In this document: piece by piece, positions 1-6,972 of the stretch
Position numbering within the stretch: the stretch's first letter is position 1
Layout: every line of letters begins with the position of its first letter
Assembly: GCA_019236545.1 (NCBI GenBank)
Contig: JAFAIV010000421.1
Coordinates: forward strand, 1-9,167
Direction of reading: 5' to 3'
DNA: 9,167 nucleotides
Source of the DNA: Actinomycetota bacterium
GTDB lineage: Bacteria > Actinomycetota > Thermoleophilia > Gaiellales > Gaiellaceae
Made by a program: the position numbers and the translations under genes
Notes under the pieces: model-generated
Told to the model about the DNA's origin: nothing
Databases searched by the model: none
Seen by the model: the letters and a program-made list of their open reading frames with translations, nothing else

Positions 1-1
1 G

Positions 2-406
2 GCGTACGAGGCCGAGGCGGCGCTGAAGGTCTGGCAGCAGGCCGGAGTCACCGTGCTCATCCACTTCCTCGTCAAGGACGAGCCGGAGCTCGGCGGCTGG
101 CAGAGCGGTTTCCTCACGAGCCGCGGCTCGCAGAAGCTGTCGTATGCCGGCTTCGGTCTCCCGCTCGCGGAGGTCTCGCGCCGCGGGACGACGACCGTCG
201 TCTGGGGCCAGGTCAGGCCCGGCCACGGCGGGCGGAAGTACGTCCTCCAGCGCTGGACCGGCCGCGGCTGGGTCGCCGTCGGCGGCACCCGCACGACCGA
301 CTCCACGGGCTCGTTCACGCGGACGATCTCCGCATCCCCGGGCCAGCGGCTTCGCGTCACGTCCCCCGAGGCGACGTATGCGAGCCCCGCGCTGACGATC
401 TCGTAG
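2..406 (+). CDS. C-terminal end of a secreted glycoside hydrolase-like protein (5' truncated)
   Basis: The frame is open from the window edge to a TAG at 404-406, giving 134 residues of a protein that begins upstream. The first part (LKVWQQAGVTVLIHFLVKDEP, then a GWQSGFLTSRG segment and KLSYAGFGLPL) resembles the last strands and helix of the (beta/alpha)8 barrel in actinobacterial cellulase-family hydrolases (GH5/GH39-like), which often end in a 'local work unit at its own expense, product used up, family barrel closes' pattern of W/F-rich turns. The remaining ~80 residues (VVWGQVRPG, YVLQRWTGRGWVAVGG, TDSTGSFTRTI, LRVTSPEA) look like a small beta-sandwich accessory domain common at the C-terminus of such secreted enzymes. 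A GTG at 53 is in frame but lies inside the barrel segment, so I do not take it as a start. The catalytic residues would lie upstream, so substrate and activity cannot be judged. Family placement is from memory of sequence style and is moderate. Confidence 0.6.
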   Translation, partial: AYEAEAALKVWQQAGVTVLIHFLVKDEPELGGWQSGFLTSRGSQKLSYAGFGLPLAEVSRRGTTTVVWGQVRPGHGGRKYVLQRWTGRGWVAVGGTRTTDSTGSFTRTISASPGQRLRVTSPEATYASPALTIS

Positions 407-412
407 CCTCGT

Positions 413-456
413 TTCCGGACTCGCCGGGCCGGGAATGACCGGCCCGGTGTCCGGGA
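413..456 (+). terminator. Strong GC stem-loop between the hydrolase and PBP genes; possible terminator or leader structure
   Basis: Inner arms 424-432 and 439-447 pair perfectly over 9 bp (core CGGGCCGG / CCGGCCCG) around a 6-nt loop, GAATGA. An outer helix of 6 bp (415-420 CCGGAC with 449-454 GTCCGG) stacks on it through a small asymmetric internal loop (421-423 opposite 448), and 413-414 can add a T-A and a G-T pair with 455-456. The structure begins 8 nt after the upstream stop codon, where a terminator would sit, but no T-run follows the right arm. It could be a U-less GC terminator of the kind proposed in high-GC actinobacteria, or a structure acting on translation, because the ATG at 435 taken as the PBP start lies in its loop. 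Pairing is seen directly; function is inference. Confidence 0.5.
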
Positions 457-2486
457 GGCGACCTGGTCGTGCGCGTCCGTTGGACGACGACGCCCTCGAG
501 CTCGAGCGGCTGCTCGCGGCGCGGCGCGCCCGCCTGCGCCGGCGCCCGCACTCGCGTGCGCGCTGGCTTGTCTCCGCGTTCGCGGTGCTCGTCGCGATCC
601 TCGTCGGCTCCGTCGCCGCGGGCGCGGTCGGCGGCAGGGCGGCGCTGCTCGACTCCTGCAGCCTGGACGAGCTGCGCCCGGTCGCACTCGGCACGAACTC
701 GTTCCTCTACGCCGCCGACGGGTCGCTGCTCGGTGTCGTCCCGTCGAGCACGAACCGCCAGCCACTCGAGCTGAAGGCGATGTCGAAGTGGCTCCCCGAG
801 GCGACCGTCGCGATCGAGGACCGGCGCTTCTGGCAGCACGGCGCCCTCGACTACCAGGGGATCATGCGCGCCTTCTTCACCGACATCCAGCAGGGCCGGA
901 TCGCCGAGGGCGGCTCGACGATCACCCAGGAGCTCGCGCGCAACCTCTACATCGGCAACGCGCAGCGGACGCTCTCCCGCAAGCTCCGCGAGGCCTGCCT
1001 CGCCGAGAAGCTCTCGCAGCGGATGTCGAAGTCGCAGATCCTCGCCGCCTACCTCAACGAGGTCTTCTACGGGCGCCACGCGTACGGCGCGCAGGCCGGG
1101 GCGCAGACGTTCTTCTCGACGAGCGCCGACAGTCTCACGCTGCCGCAGGCCGCGTTGCTCGCGGGGCTGCCGCAGGCGCCGTCGACGTACGACCCGCGCC
1201 TCCACCCGAGCCTCGCGCGCGCCCGCCGCAACGAGGTGCTCCGCGCGATGTTCCAGGCCGGCGACATCACGCGTCCGCAGCTCCGGAAGGCGACCCACGC
1301 GCCGCTCGGCATCCGCTTCGGCAGCCTCTACCGGACGCTGCAGCACCCGAACTTCTTCGGCTGGGCGCAGCAGCAGCTCGTACAGCGGTTCGGCGCCCGC
1401 GAGGTGCAGGGCGGCGGCCTGCAGGTGACGACGACACTCGACCCGCGCCTGCAGCGGCTCGCGAAGGAGGCGATCGCCGGCGTGCTCAAGACGCCGACCG
1501 ACCCGGCCGCCGCGCTCGTCGCCATCGACCCGCGCACCGGCGCCGTCAAGGCGATGCTCGGCTACCTCCCGGACGAGCGAAAGATGCAGTTCAACCTCGC
1601 GACCCAGGCGCACCGCACGACAGGCAGCTCGTTCAAGCCGATCACGCTCGCGACCGCGCTCCAGCAGGGGGCGTCGGTCTACTCGACCTTCTACGGGCCG
1701 CCGGAGCTCTTCATCACCGACCCGCAATGCGCCACGAACGGCGGGCCGTGGGACGTCCACAACAACGCCGACGAGACGGCCGGGACGATGAACCTCCTCG
1801 ACGCGACGGCGAACTCCGTCAACACGATCTACGCGCAGCTCGTCGCGCGGGTCGGGGTGAAGAACGTCGTCGCGATGGGCCACCGGCTGGGGATCAAGAG
1901 CAACCTGCAGGCGGTCTGCTCGATCACCCTCGGGACGCAGGCGATCACGCCGCTCGACCTGACCACGGTCTACGCGACGTTCGCGGCGAACGGCATCCGG
2001 CACTGGCCGCAGGCGATCCGGCTCGTCAAGGACTCGACGGGCCGCGTGCTCGGCCGGCTCCAGCAGAAGGGCACGCGGGTCCTCTCGCCGAACACCGCGG
2101 CGCTCATCGACGACGCGCTCGAGGGCGTCATCTCGCACGGGACGGGAACCGCCGCGAACATCGGCCGCCCCGCCGCCGGCAAGACGGGCACCGCCGAGAA
2201 CTACATCGACGCCTGGTTCTGCGGCTACGTCCCGCAGCTCGCGACCTGCGTCTGGGTCGGCTACCCGAAGGCCGAGATCCCGCTCCAGAACATCGAGGGC
2301 GTCGGCTCCGTCTACGGCGGCACGCTGCCGGCCGAGATCTGGCACAACTTCATGGCCGGCGCGACCTGGCGCTGGCCCGTCGAGGACTTCCCGAAGCCGA
2401 CGAGCTACGGCTCGGTCTACCTCAGCGGCAGCGGGACGTACGGATCCTCGTCCTGGACGAGCACGAATTCCGGCTCGACCGGGTAG
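435..2486 (+). CDS. Bifunctional class A penicillin-binding protein (peptidoglycan glycosyltransferase/transpeptidase)
   Basis: This 683-residue protein should polymerise lipid II into glycan strands and cross-link the stem peptides outside the membrane. An Arg-rich cytosolic N-terminus (about 1-43) precedes one membrane helix (about 44-65). The GT51 domain carries all five motifs: EDRRFWQHGALD (catalytic Glu128), GGSTITQELARN (159-170), RKLREACLAEKL (182-193, Glu186), AAYLNEVFYG (204-213) and AALLAGLPQAPSTYDP (239-254). The penicillin-binding transpeptidase domain has SxxK (Ser398, Lys401), SxN (Ser461-Asn463) and KTGT (583-586). No PASTA repeat is present; the protein ends in a Ser/Gly/Thr-rich tail (about 657-683). 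Cysteines 432, 495, 596 and 605 lie in the transpeptidase domain and may form disulfides. The start is uncertain: ATG 435 lies in a hairpin loop with no good ribosome site, and GTG 447 or TTG 480 would trim only the basic N-terminus. A phospholipase D-like gene follows after 10 nt. Confidence 0.95.
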   Translation: MTGPVSGRRPGRARPLDDDALELERLLAARRARLRRRPHSRARWLVSAFAVLVAILVGSVAAGAVGGRAALLDSCSLDELRPVALGTNSFLYAADGSLLGVVPSSTNRQPLELKAMSKWLPEATVAIEDRRFWQHGALDYQGIMRAFFTDIQQGRIAEGGSTITQELARNLYIGNAQRTLSRKLREACLAEKLSQRMSKSQILAAYLNEVFYGRHAYGAQAGAQTFFSTSADSLTLPQAALLAGLPQAPSTYDPRLHPSLARARRNEVLRAMFQAGDITRPQLRKATHAPLGIRFGSLYRTLQHPNFFGWAQQQLVQRFGAREVQGGGLQVTTTLDPRLQRLAKEAIAGVLKTPTDPAAALVAIDPRTGAVKAMLGYLPDERKMQFNLATQAHRTTGSSFKPITLATALQQGASVYSTFYGPPELFITDPQCATNGGPWDVHNNADETAGTMNLLDATANSVNTIYAQLVARVGVKNVVAMGHRLGIKSNLQAVCSITLGTQAITPLDLTTVYATFAANGIRHWPQAIRLVKDSTGRVLGRLQQKGTRVLSPNTAALIDDALEGVISHGTGTAANIGRPAAGKTGTAENYIDAWFCGYVPQLATCVWVGYPKAEIPLQNIEGVGSVYGGTLPAEIWHNFMAGATWRWPVEDFPKPTSYGSVYLSGSGTYGSSSWTSTNSGSTG

Positions 2487-2496
2487 GCGCGGCGGC

Positions 2497-3951
2497 GTGG
2501 CGCCGTATCCCCTGAACCGCGTCGACGACCGGCTCGGCGAGCTGATCGAACGGACGATCCGCGCGCACCACCGACGGCGGCTGACGCGGCTCGGGCGGCG
2601 CGAGGCGATCGACCCGCGCGCGGACGGGTGGGCGCTCACGGGCGCGTTCGTGCCGCGCGCGGCCTGTGAGGTCGAGGTGCTCGTGGACGGGCAGGAGGCG
2701 CTCGGCCGGATCGCGGAGGAGATCGCGCGGGCGGAGTCGCACGTCCACCTCGCGGGCTGGCACTTCTCGCCGGCGTTCCGGCTGGCTGAGGACGGGCCGA
2801 CGCTGCGGGAGCTGCTCGCGGACGCAGCCGAGCGGGTGGACGTGCGGGTGCTCTGCTGGGCGGGCGCGCCGCTGCCGCTCTTCCATCCCGACCGCGCCGA
2901 GGTGCGGAGGATGCGCGACGAGCTCGTCAGCGGCACCCGGATCTCGATGGCGCTCGACGCGAAGGAACGGCCGATGCACTGCCACCACGAGAAGCTCGTG
3001 ATCGTGGACGACCGCGTCGCGTTCGTCGGCGGCATCGACCTGACCGACCTCGCCGGCGACCGGCTCGACCGCAGCGACCACCCGCCGCGGCCGGGCGTCG
3101 GCTGGCACGACGCGGCCTGCCGCCTCGAGGGGCCGATCGTCGCGGACGTCGCCGATCACTTCCTGCTCCGCTGGCGCGAGGTCGCCGACGACGCTCCGCC
3201 GGCGCCGCGGCGGCCGGAGCCGGTTCCCGGCGGGCGCGAGATCCAGCTCGTCCGCACCGTGCCGGAGCGCGTCTACGACGGCCTGCGCGGAGGCGAGTTC
3301 ACGATCCTCGAGAGCTACCTTCGCGCGCTCCGCTCGGCCGAGCGGCTCGTCTACCTCGAGAGCCAGTTCCTCTGGTCGCCCGAGATCGTCTTCGCCCTCG
3401 CCGACAAGCTCCGGAACCCGCCGCATCCGGACTTCCGTGTGATCGTCGTCCTCCCGTCGCACCCGAACAACGGCGGCGACGACACGCGCGGCCAGCTCGG
3501 CGTCCTCATCGACGCCGACGAGAAGTCGCCCGACGGCGTCTGCCGCTTCCTCGCGTGCACGCTCTACCAGCCCGGCGCCGGCGGGAAGCCGGTGTACGTC
3601 CACGCGAAGATCGGGATCGTCGACGACCGCTGGCTGACGCTCGGGTCGGCGAACCTCAACGAGCATTCACTCTTCAACGACACCGAGGTGAACGTCGTCC
3701 TCCACGACGAGGAGCTCGCGCGTGCGACGCGGCTGCGGCTGTGGGCGGAGCACCTCGAGCGGCCCGAGGAGGAGGTCGCGGGCGACCCGGCGCGCGTCTT
3801 CGACGAGATCTGGAAGCCGTGGGCCGAGGAGCAGCTCGAGCGCCGGCGGCGCGGCGACCCGCACTGCGCCAGGCTCTCGCTCCTCCCGAGGGTCTCGCGG
3901 CGGACGAACGCCGTCTGGGGGCCGCTCAACGGGCTGTTCGTGGACGGCTGA
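2497..3951 (+). CDS. Phospholipase D / cardiolipin synthase-like protein with two HKD motifs
   Basis: The 484-residue product belongs to the PLD superfamily, which cleaves or transfers phosphodiesters through a phosphohistidine intermediate. Both HxKxxxxD motifs are intact: His164-Lys166-Asp171 (HEKLVIVD), followed by RVAFVGGIDLTD, and His369-Lys371-Asp376 (HAKIGIVD), followed by LTLGSANLNEHS (381-391). The pseudo-repeat layout (SHVHLAGWHFSP at 81-92 and RLVYLESQFLWSP at 283-295 before the motifs) is typical. The length is near that of bacterial cardiolipin synthases, but I see no N-terminal membrane helices; the N-terminus is basic (about 22-36), so it is probably soluble or peripheral. Cardiolipin synthase, phospholipase D or another phosphodiesterase remain possible. 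The start is a GTG 10 nt after the PBP stop with only a GC-rich, weak ribosome site, suggesting co-transcription and coupling. Its last 26 bp overlap the convergent gene on the other strand. Confidence 0.88.
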   Translation: MAPYPLNRVDDRLGELIERTIRAHHRRRLTRLGRREAIDPRADGWALTGAFVPRAACEVEVLVDGQEALGRIAEEIARAESHVHLAGWHFSPAFRLAEDGPTLRELLADAAERVDVRVLCWAGAPLPLFHPDRAEVRRMRDELVSGTRISMALDAKERPMHCHHEKLVIVDDRVAFVGGIDLTDLAGDRLDRSDHPPRPGVGWHDAACRLEGPIVADVADHFLLRWREVADDAPPAPRRPEPVPGGREIQLVRTVPERVYDGLRGGEFTILESYLRALRSAERLVYLESQFLWSPEIVFALADKLRNPPHPDFRVIVVLPSHPNNGGDDTRGQLGVLIDADEKSPDGVCRFLACTLYQPGAGGKPVYVHAKIGIVDDRWLTLGSANLNEHSLFNDTEVNVVLHDEELARATRLRLWAEHLERPEEEVAGDPARVFDEIWKPWAEEQLERRRRGDPHCARLSLLPRVSRRTNAVWGPLNGLFVDG

Positions 3952-5308
3952 ACGCCGCGCGCTCGCTCAGCGTCGCCGTGTAGGCGTCGGCGCCCGCCTC
4001 GATCGCGTGCGAGTCCATCCAGAAGACATGGGCGAGGCCGTGCGCCGCGGCGACGGAGGCGTAGAGGCCGGGCTTCACCGAGTAGTAGTAGACGTCGTCG
4101 GTCGGGGACGGGACGGCGGACGCGCGCTCCGGCGGAGTCCACGTGCGGCCGTCGCGAGATGCCGCGCACGTGAACCACGACCGGTGTGCGTGCGGGTCGA
4201 AGGTCGTGTCGTACCAGCACGCCCAGAGCACGTCCGTGTCCGGATCGACGGCAGCCGCGGGGCGGAACTGGTCGGTCGCGCCCTGATCCGGCGGCTCCAC
4301 CCGTGTCCGGAAGAGCGGACGCAGGCTCCGGTCGAGCGCTGCGACGAGGACGTCCTGAGAACCGTTCGGCGCGGCGTCCTGGTAGACGACGAAGACGCGG
4401 TTGCGCGTGACGAGCAGCGACGGGTCGGGCCCTGCGCAGGTCTTCATCTCGTTCGGGATCGGCGTGAAGCCGGTGAGGCCGCACCAGCGCGCCGGGTTCG
4501 ACGCCAGCGGCGCGGCGCGGCGGGGCGTCCCGAAGCTGCGGCCGCCGTCGGTGGAGCGCGAGACCCAGAGTCCGAAGCGCACGTCGATGCCTGCCGCGTA
4601 GACGGTCCCGTCCGGCGCGACCGCGATCCGTGCGCGGTGCGGGAACTCGAGCTGGGCCGAGACGGGCCGCGGCGCGCTCCACGTCCGGCCGCCGTCGTCG
4701 CTCGTGCTGGTGACGACCGTCGACCGCTTCGCGTCGAGGTTCCGGCTCCACGCCGCGTAGAGGCGGCCGTTGCGCGGGTCGGCGGCGAGGTCGGGCGCGT
4801 CGTCGAAGCCCCACTTCCACGCGCGCGGCGCGACCCGGACCGGCCGTGACCACCGCCCCGTCGGCCCGTCCCGCGAGGTGACGGCGAGGTAGGTGAGGAC
4901 GTCCATCCCGCACGGCTGCTCGGCGACGAAGGCGAGCACCTCGCGCCCGTCCGGCTCCACGACCGACCTCGGCCAGCCGATGCCGCAGACGCCGCTCGGC
5001 CCGCCGCTCCGCTCCCACCGTCGGCCGTCGTCGCGCGAGAGCCAGACCTGCAGGGCCTCCGAGCTCCCGAAGAGGACGCCGGGCCGCCGCGGGTCGGCCG
5101 CGAACGACAGCTCGGATCCCTGCGCGCTCCCGGCCGTGACGACGACGTTCGGCCCGCCGAGCGGACGCGGGTTCCGGATCGTGTGGACGACGAAGTGGTA
5201 GACGAGGAACGCCGCAAGGACCACGCCCGCCGGGATGGCGAAGAGCTCGATCGCGAGGTGGCGTTGCCCGCTCGAGAGGGAGGCCCAGCGCTCGCGCAGG
5301 CTTCGCAC
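3926..5308 (-). CDS. Membrane-anchored BNR/Asp-box beta-propeller protein (sialidase fold)
   Basis: This 460-residue protein starts at a GTG. A short basic N-terminus (R2, R5, R7, R16) leads into a hydrophobic helix at about 19-43, which should act as an uncleaved signal anchor and place the rest outside the cell. The extracytoplasmic part has Asp-box repeats: SRDDGRRW (91-98), SDDGGRTW (203-210), STDGGRSF (252-259) and a one-residue-shorter SRDGRTW (384-390). These mark a sialidase-type beta-propeller. I cannot identify the arginine triad and Tyr/Glu pair of true sialidases with confidence, so a non-enzymatic or other glycosidase role is equally possible. Six cysteines lie outside the membrane (108, 133, 276, 291, 364, 381) and may form disulfides. 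It is the last gene of the minus-strand unit, 31 nt after the lipoprotein stop; an AGGG lies only 2 nt before the GTG, a poor spacing. Its 3' end runs into the phospholipase gene. Confidence 0.8.
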   Translation of the reverse strand: MRSLRERWASLSSGQRHLAIELFAIPAGVVLAAFLVYHFVVHTIRNPRPLGGPNVVVTAGSAQGSELSFAADPRRPGVLFGSSEALQVWLSRDDGRRWERSGGPSGVCGIGWPRSVVEPDGREVLAFVAEQPCGMDVLTYLAVTSRDGPTGRWSRPVRVAPRAWKWGFDDAPDLAADPRNGRLYAAWSRNLDAKRSTVVTSTSDDGGRTWSAPRPVSAQLEFPHRARIAVAPDGTVYAAGIDVRFGLWVSRSTDGGRSFGTPRRAAPLASNPARWCGLTGFTPIPNEMKTCAGPDPSLLVTRNRVFVVYQDAAPNGSQDVLVAALDRSLRPLFRTRVEPPDQGATDQFRPAAAVDPDTDVLWACWYDTTFDPHAHRSWFTCAASRDGRTWTPPERASAVPSPTDDVYYYSVKPGLYASVAAAHGLAHVFWMDSHAIEAGADAYTATLSERAAFSRPRTAR

Positions 5309-5339
5309 CGCCCTGTTAGACGCTCCGCGGGCCGTGCGG

Positions 5340-5729
5340 TTAGCCGCAGCGCTTCCCGCCGAGGCGGGTGCTCGGCACCGGCTCCTCGGCCTCGAGCGCC
5401 TGGAAGCAGTCGCCGCAGAGCCCGACGGACGCCTTCGCCTTGTCGATCAGGGCGCCCCGGAGGTCCACCGGCAGGCCGCCGACGTCGAGGAGGAACCGCT
5501 CGACCGCGAGCTCCATCGCGGGTGGGCCGGTGTCCTTCCAGGTCGTCAGGGGCCGCTCGGCTCGCTGCATGACCGCGATCGCGCGCTTCGCCGCGGCGAC
5601 GTTCGCCCGGTCCCGCGTGGAGAGGACGCACGCGGCGTGGGCGAGTTCGCGGGTGGTGGTGTGCGTCGTGGCGCTCCCGCCGCAGCCGGCCGCGAGGAGC
5701 GCGAGCGCGGCGATGGCCGCGGCTCTCAG
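5340..5729 (-). CDS. Small Cys-containing lipoprotein of unknown family
   Basis: The predicted product is 129 residues. The N-terminus reads MRAAAIAALALLAAGCGG when started at a CTG (5729-5727): one Arg, a hydrophobic Ala/Leu stretch and a lipobox LAAGC with Cys16 as the lipidation site. There is no ATG, GTG or TTG nearby in frame that gives such a clean type II signal, so I chose the CTG. It overlaps the TGA of the aminopeptidase gene (CTGA), suggesting translational coupling; no good ribosome site precedes it. The mature part has a Thr-rich linker (21-26), a mainly helical, charged body, and four further cysteines (34, 105, 108, 128), including a CGDC pair followed by an acidic stretch. The CxxC could be redox-active, metal-binding or a disulfide. 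I do not recognise the family. It would sit on the outer face of the membrane, like the anchored propeller encoded 31 nt downstream. Confidence 0.72.
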   Translation of the reverse strand: MRAAAIAALALLAAGCGGSATTHTTTRELAHAACVLSTRDRANVAAAKRAIAVMQRAERPLTTWKDTGPPAMELAVERFLLDVGGLPVDLRGALIDKAKASVGLCGDCFQALEAEEPVPSTRLGGKRCG

Positions 5730-6961
5730 ATCTGCCAGAGCCCGTCGGCGATCAGGGCGATCCTGCGGCCCCTCGCGTCGACGCCGGTCGCCTCGAGGTC
5801 CGGGCCGCCGATCATCACGTCGAGGTGCGTGCTCGACTGGTTCACGCCGCGCGCCGGCTTCGCGGTGCGCGTGTTGCCGAAGCCGCTGCCGAATGCGATG
5901 TGCGCGGCGGCGTTCTCGTCGAGCAGCGTGTTGTAGTAGACGCGCCCGCTCTGCCCGATCCGGGAGGACGCATCCACGAGGGCAACCTCGCCGAGGCGCC
6001 GGCCGCCGGGATCGGTGTCGAGGTAGGCGGCGACGAAGTCGCGGTCGGCCTTCCGCTTCGCGTCGAGCCGGACGAGGTTGCCGCCGCGGAACTCGCCGCG
6101 CAGCCCGTCGATCAGGCGGCCGCGGAAGAAGAGCGGGAACGTGCACCGGAACGTGCCCTCGGTCGCGCGCGCGTTCGGGCTGGTGAAGGTCTCCTCGGTC
6201 GGGATGTTCGGCGCGAGCATCCGCCCGTCCGGCATCGCCTCCGGGCCGCCGAGCCAGCGCGTGTTGGGGGCGAGGCCGAGGTCGAGCTCGGTGCCGGGGC
6301 CGCGGAGCTCGAGCCGGGTCAGGCCGAGCTTCGTGAGCCGCTCCGAGCGGCGGGCGATCTGGCGGATGTGCTTGAGCCAGCCGCTCGAGCCCTTGCCGTC
6401 CTCGTCGGTGAGCCGGCAGAACCAGAGCAGGTCCTTCGCGAGCTTCCGCTTCGCCTGCAACGGCTTCAGCTTCGGGTAGACCTGGCCGGCCCAGTAGTCG
6501 GTGGGCCATGCGGCGATCGTCCAGCGGGCGTTCATGTTCAGCTGCGCGCGGCGCAGGAAGGTCGTCGCCTTCGAGGTGCGCGCGAAGTCGGTCGCGATCC
6601 GCTTCGGCGGCACGCCGTCGAGGTAGCCCGCCTCGCCCGCCCCGGCGATCGCGGCGATCGCGCCGCGCGGCCCGGCGATCTCGCGCAGGCGGCGCATGTT
6701 CCACGGGGCGATCGCGCCGAGTGCCTCGTCCGTCCCGTACAGGAGCCGGGCCCGCGAGACGAGCGGGTCGCCGACGAGCGCGTCCACGTACGTCGCACCT
6801 GCGCGGTAGCCCGCCTCCGCGAGCGCGACGATCAGCTCGCGGTGCGCCGGCTCGCCCTGGATGACGAGCGAGTCCCCCTTGCCGATGAGCAGGGAGGCCT
6901 TGACGATCGTGTCGGCATAGCGCGCGAGAGCCTCGGGCGGGAGGAGCGATTCGTTCGGCAC
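5726..6961 (-). CDS. M29-family metallo-aminopeptidase (AmpS/AmpT-like)
   Basis: The 411-residue product should be a cytosolic, metal-dependent exopeptidase that removes N-terminal residues from peptides. Residues expected to bind the two metals in this family are recognisable: NIPTEETFTSPN (252-263, with Glu256/257), LGEVALVD (323-330, Glu325), YYNTLLDENAAAHIAFGSGF (342-361, with Glu349 and His354) and SSTHLDVMIGG (376-386, with His379 and Asp381). Length (about 410) matches the family. The N-terminal domain (LPPEALARYADTIVKASLLIGKGDSLVI) is also typical. The frame is open far upstream, but the family N-terminus points to the GTG at 6961, 11 nt after the STAS stop codon; no clear ribosome site is seen, so translation is probably coupled. 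The stop codon overlaps the CTG start of the lipoprotein. No signal peptide is visible. M29 enzymes usually have broad specificity, so the physiological substrate is not predictable. Confidence 0.92.
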   Translation of the reverse strand: MPNESLLPPEALARYADTIVKASLLIGKGDSLVIQGEPAHRELIVALAEAGYRAGATYVDALVGDPLVSRARLLYGTDEALGAIAPWNMRRLREIAGPRGAIAAIAGAGEAGYLDGVPPKRIATDFARTSKATTFLRRAQLNMNARWTIAAWPTDYWAGQVYPKLKPLQAKRKLAKDLLWFCRLTDEDGKGSSGWLKHIRQIARRSERLTKLGLTRLELRGPGTELDLGLAPNTRWLGGPEAMPDGRMLAPNIPTEETFTSPNARATEGTFRCTFPLFFRGRLIDGLRGEFRGGNLVRLDAKRKADRDFVAAYLDTDPGGRRLGEVALVDASSRIGQSGRVYYNTLLDENAAAHIAFGSGFGNTRTAKPARGVNQSSTHLDVMIGGPDLEATGVDARGRRIALIADGLWQI

Positions 6962-6972
6962 GGGCGCAGAGC

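Noticed and set aside
357..3035. An 892-codon open frame on the minus strand covering the PBP and part of the phospholipase gene
   Set aside because: Its product is low-complexity Arg/Ala/Gly/Val-rich sequence with no family motif, and the opposite strand holds two genes with full catalytic motifs. Long antisense frames are a side effect of strong GC third-position bias.
2422..3666. A 414-codon minus-strand frame opposite the phospholipase gene
   Set aside because: Same composition artefact; the plus strand carries both HKD motifs in the other frame.
3947..3971. Small inverted repeat GCTGA...TCAGC at the phospholipase stop codon, as a possible terminator
   Set aside because: Only 5 bp with a 15-nt loop and no T-run; expected by chance in DNA of this composition.
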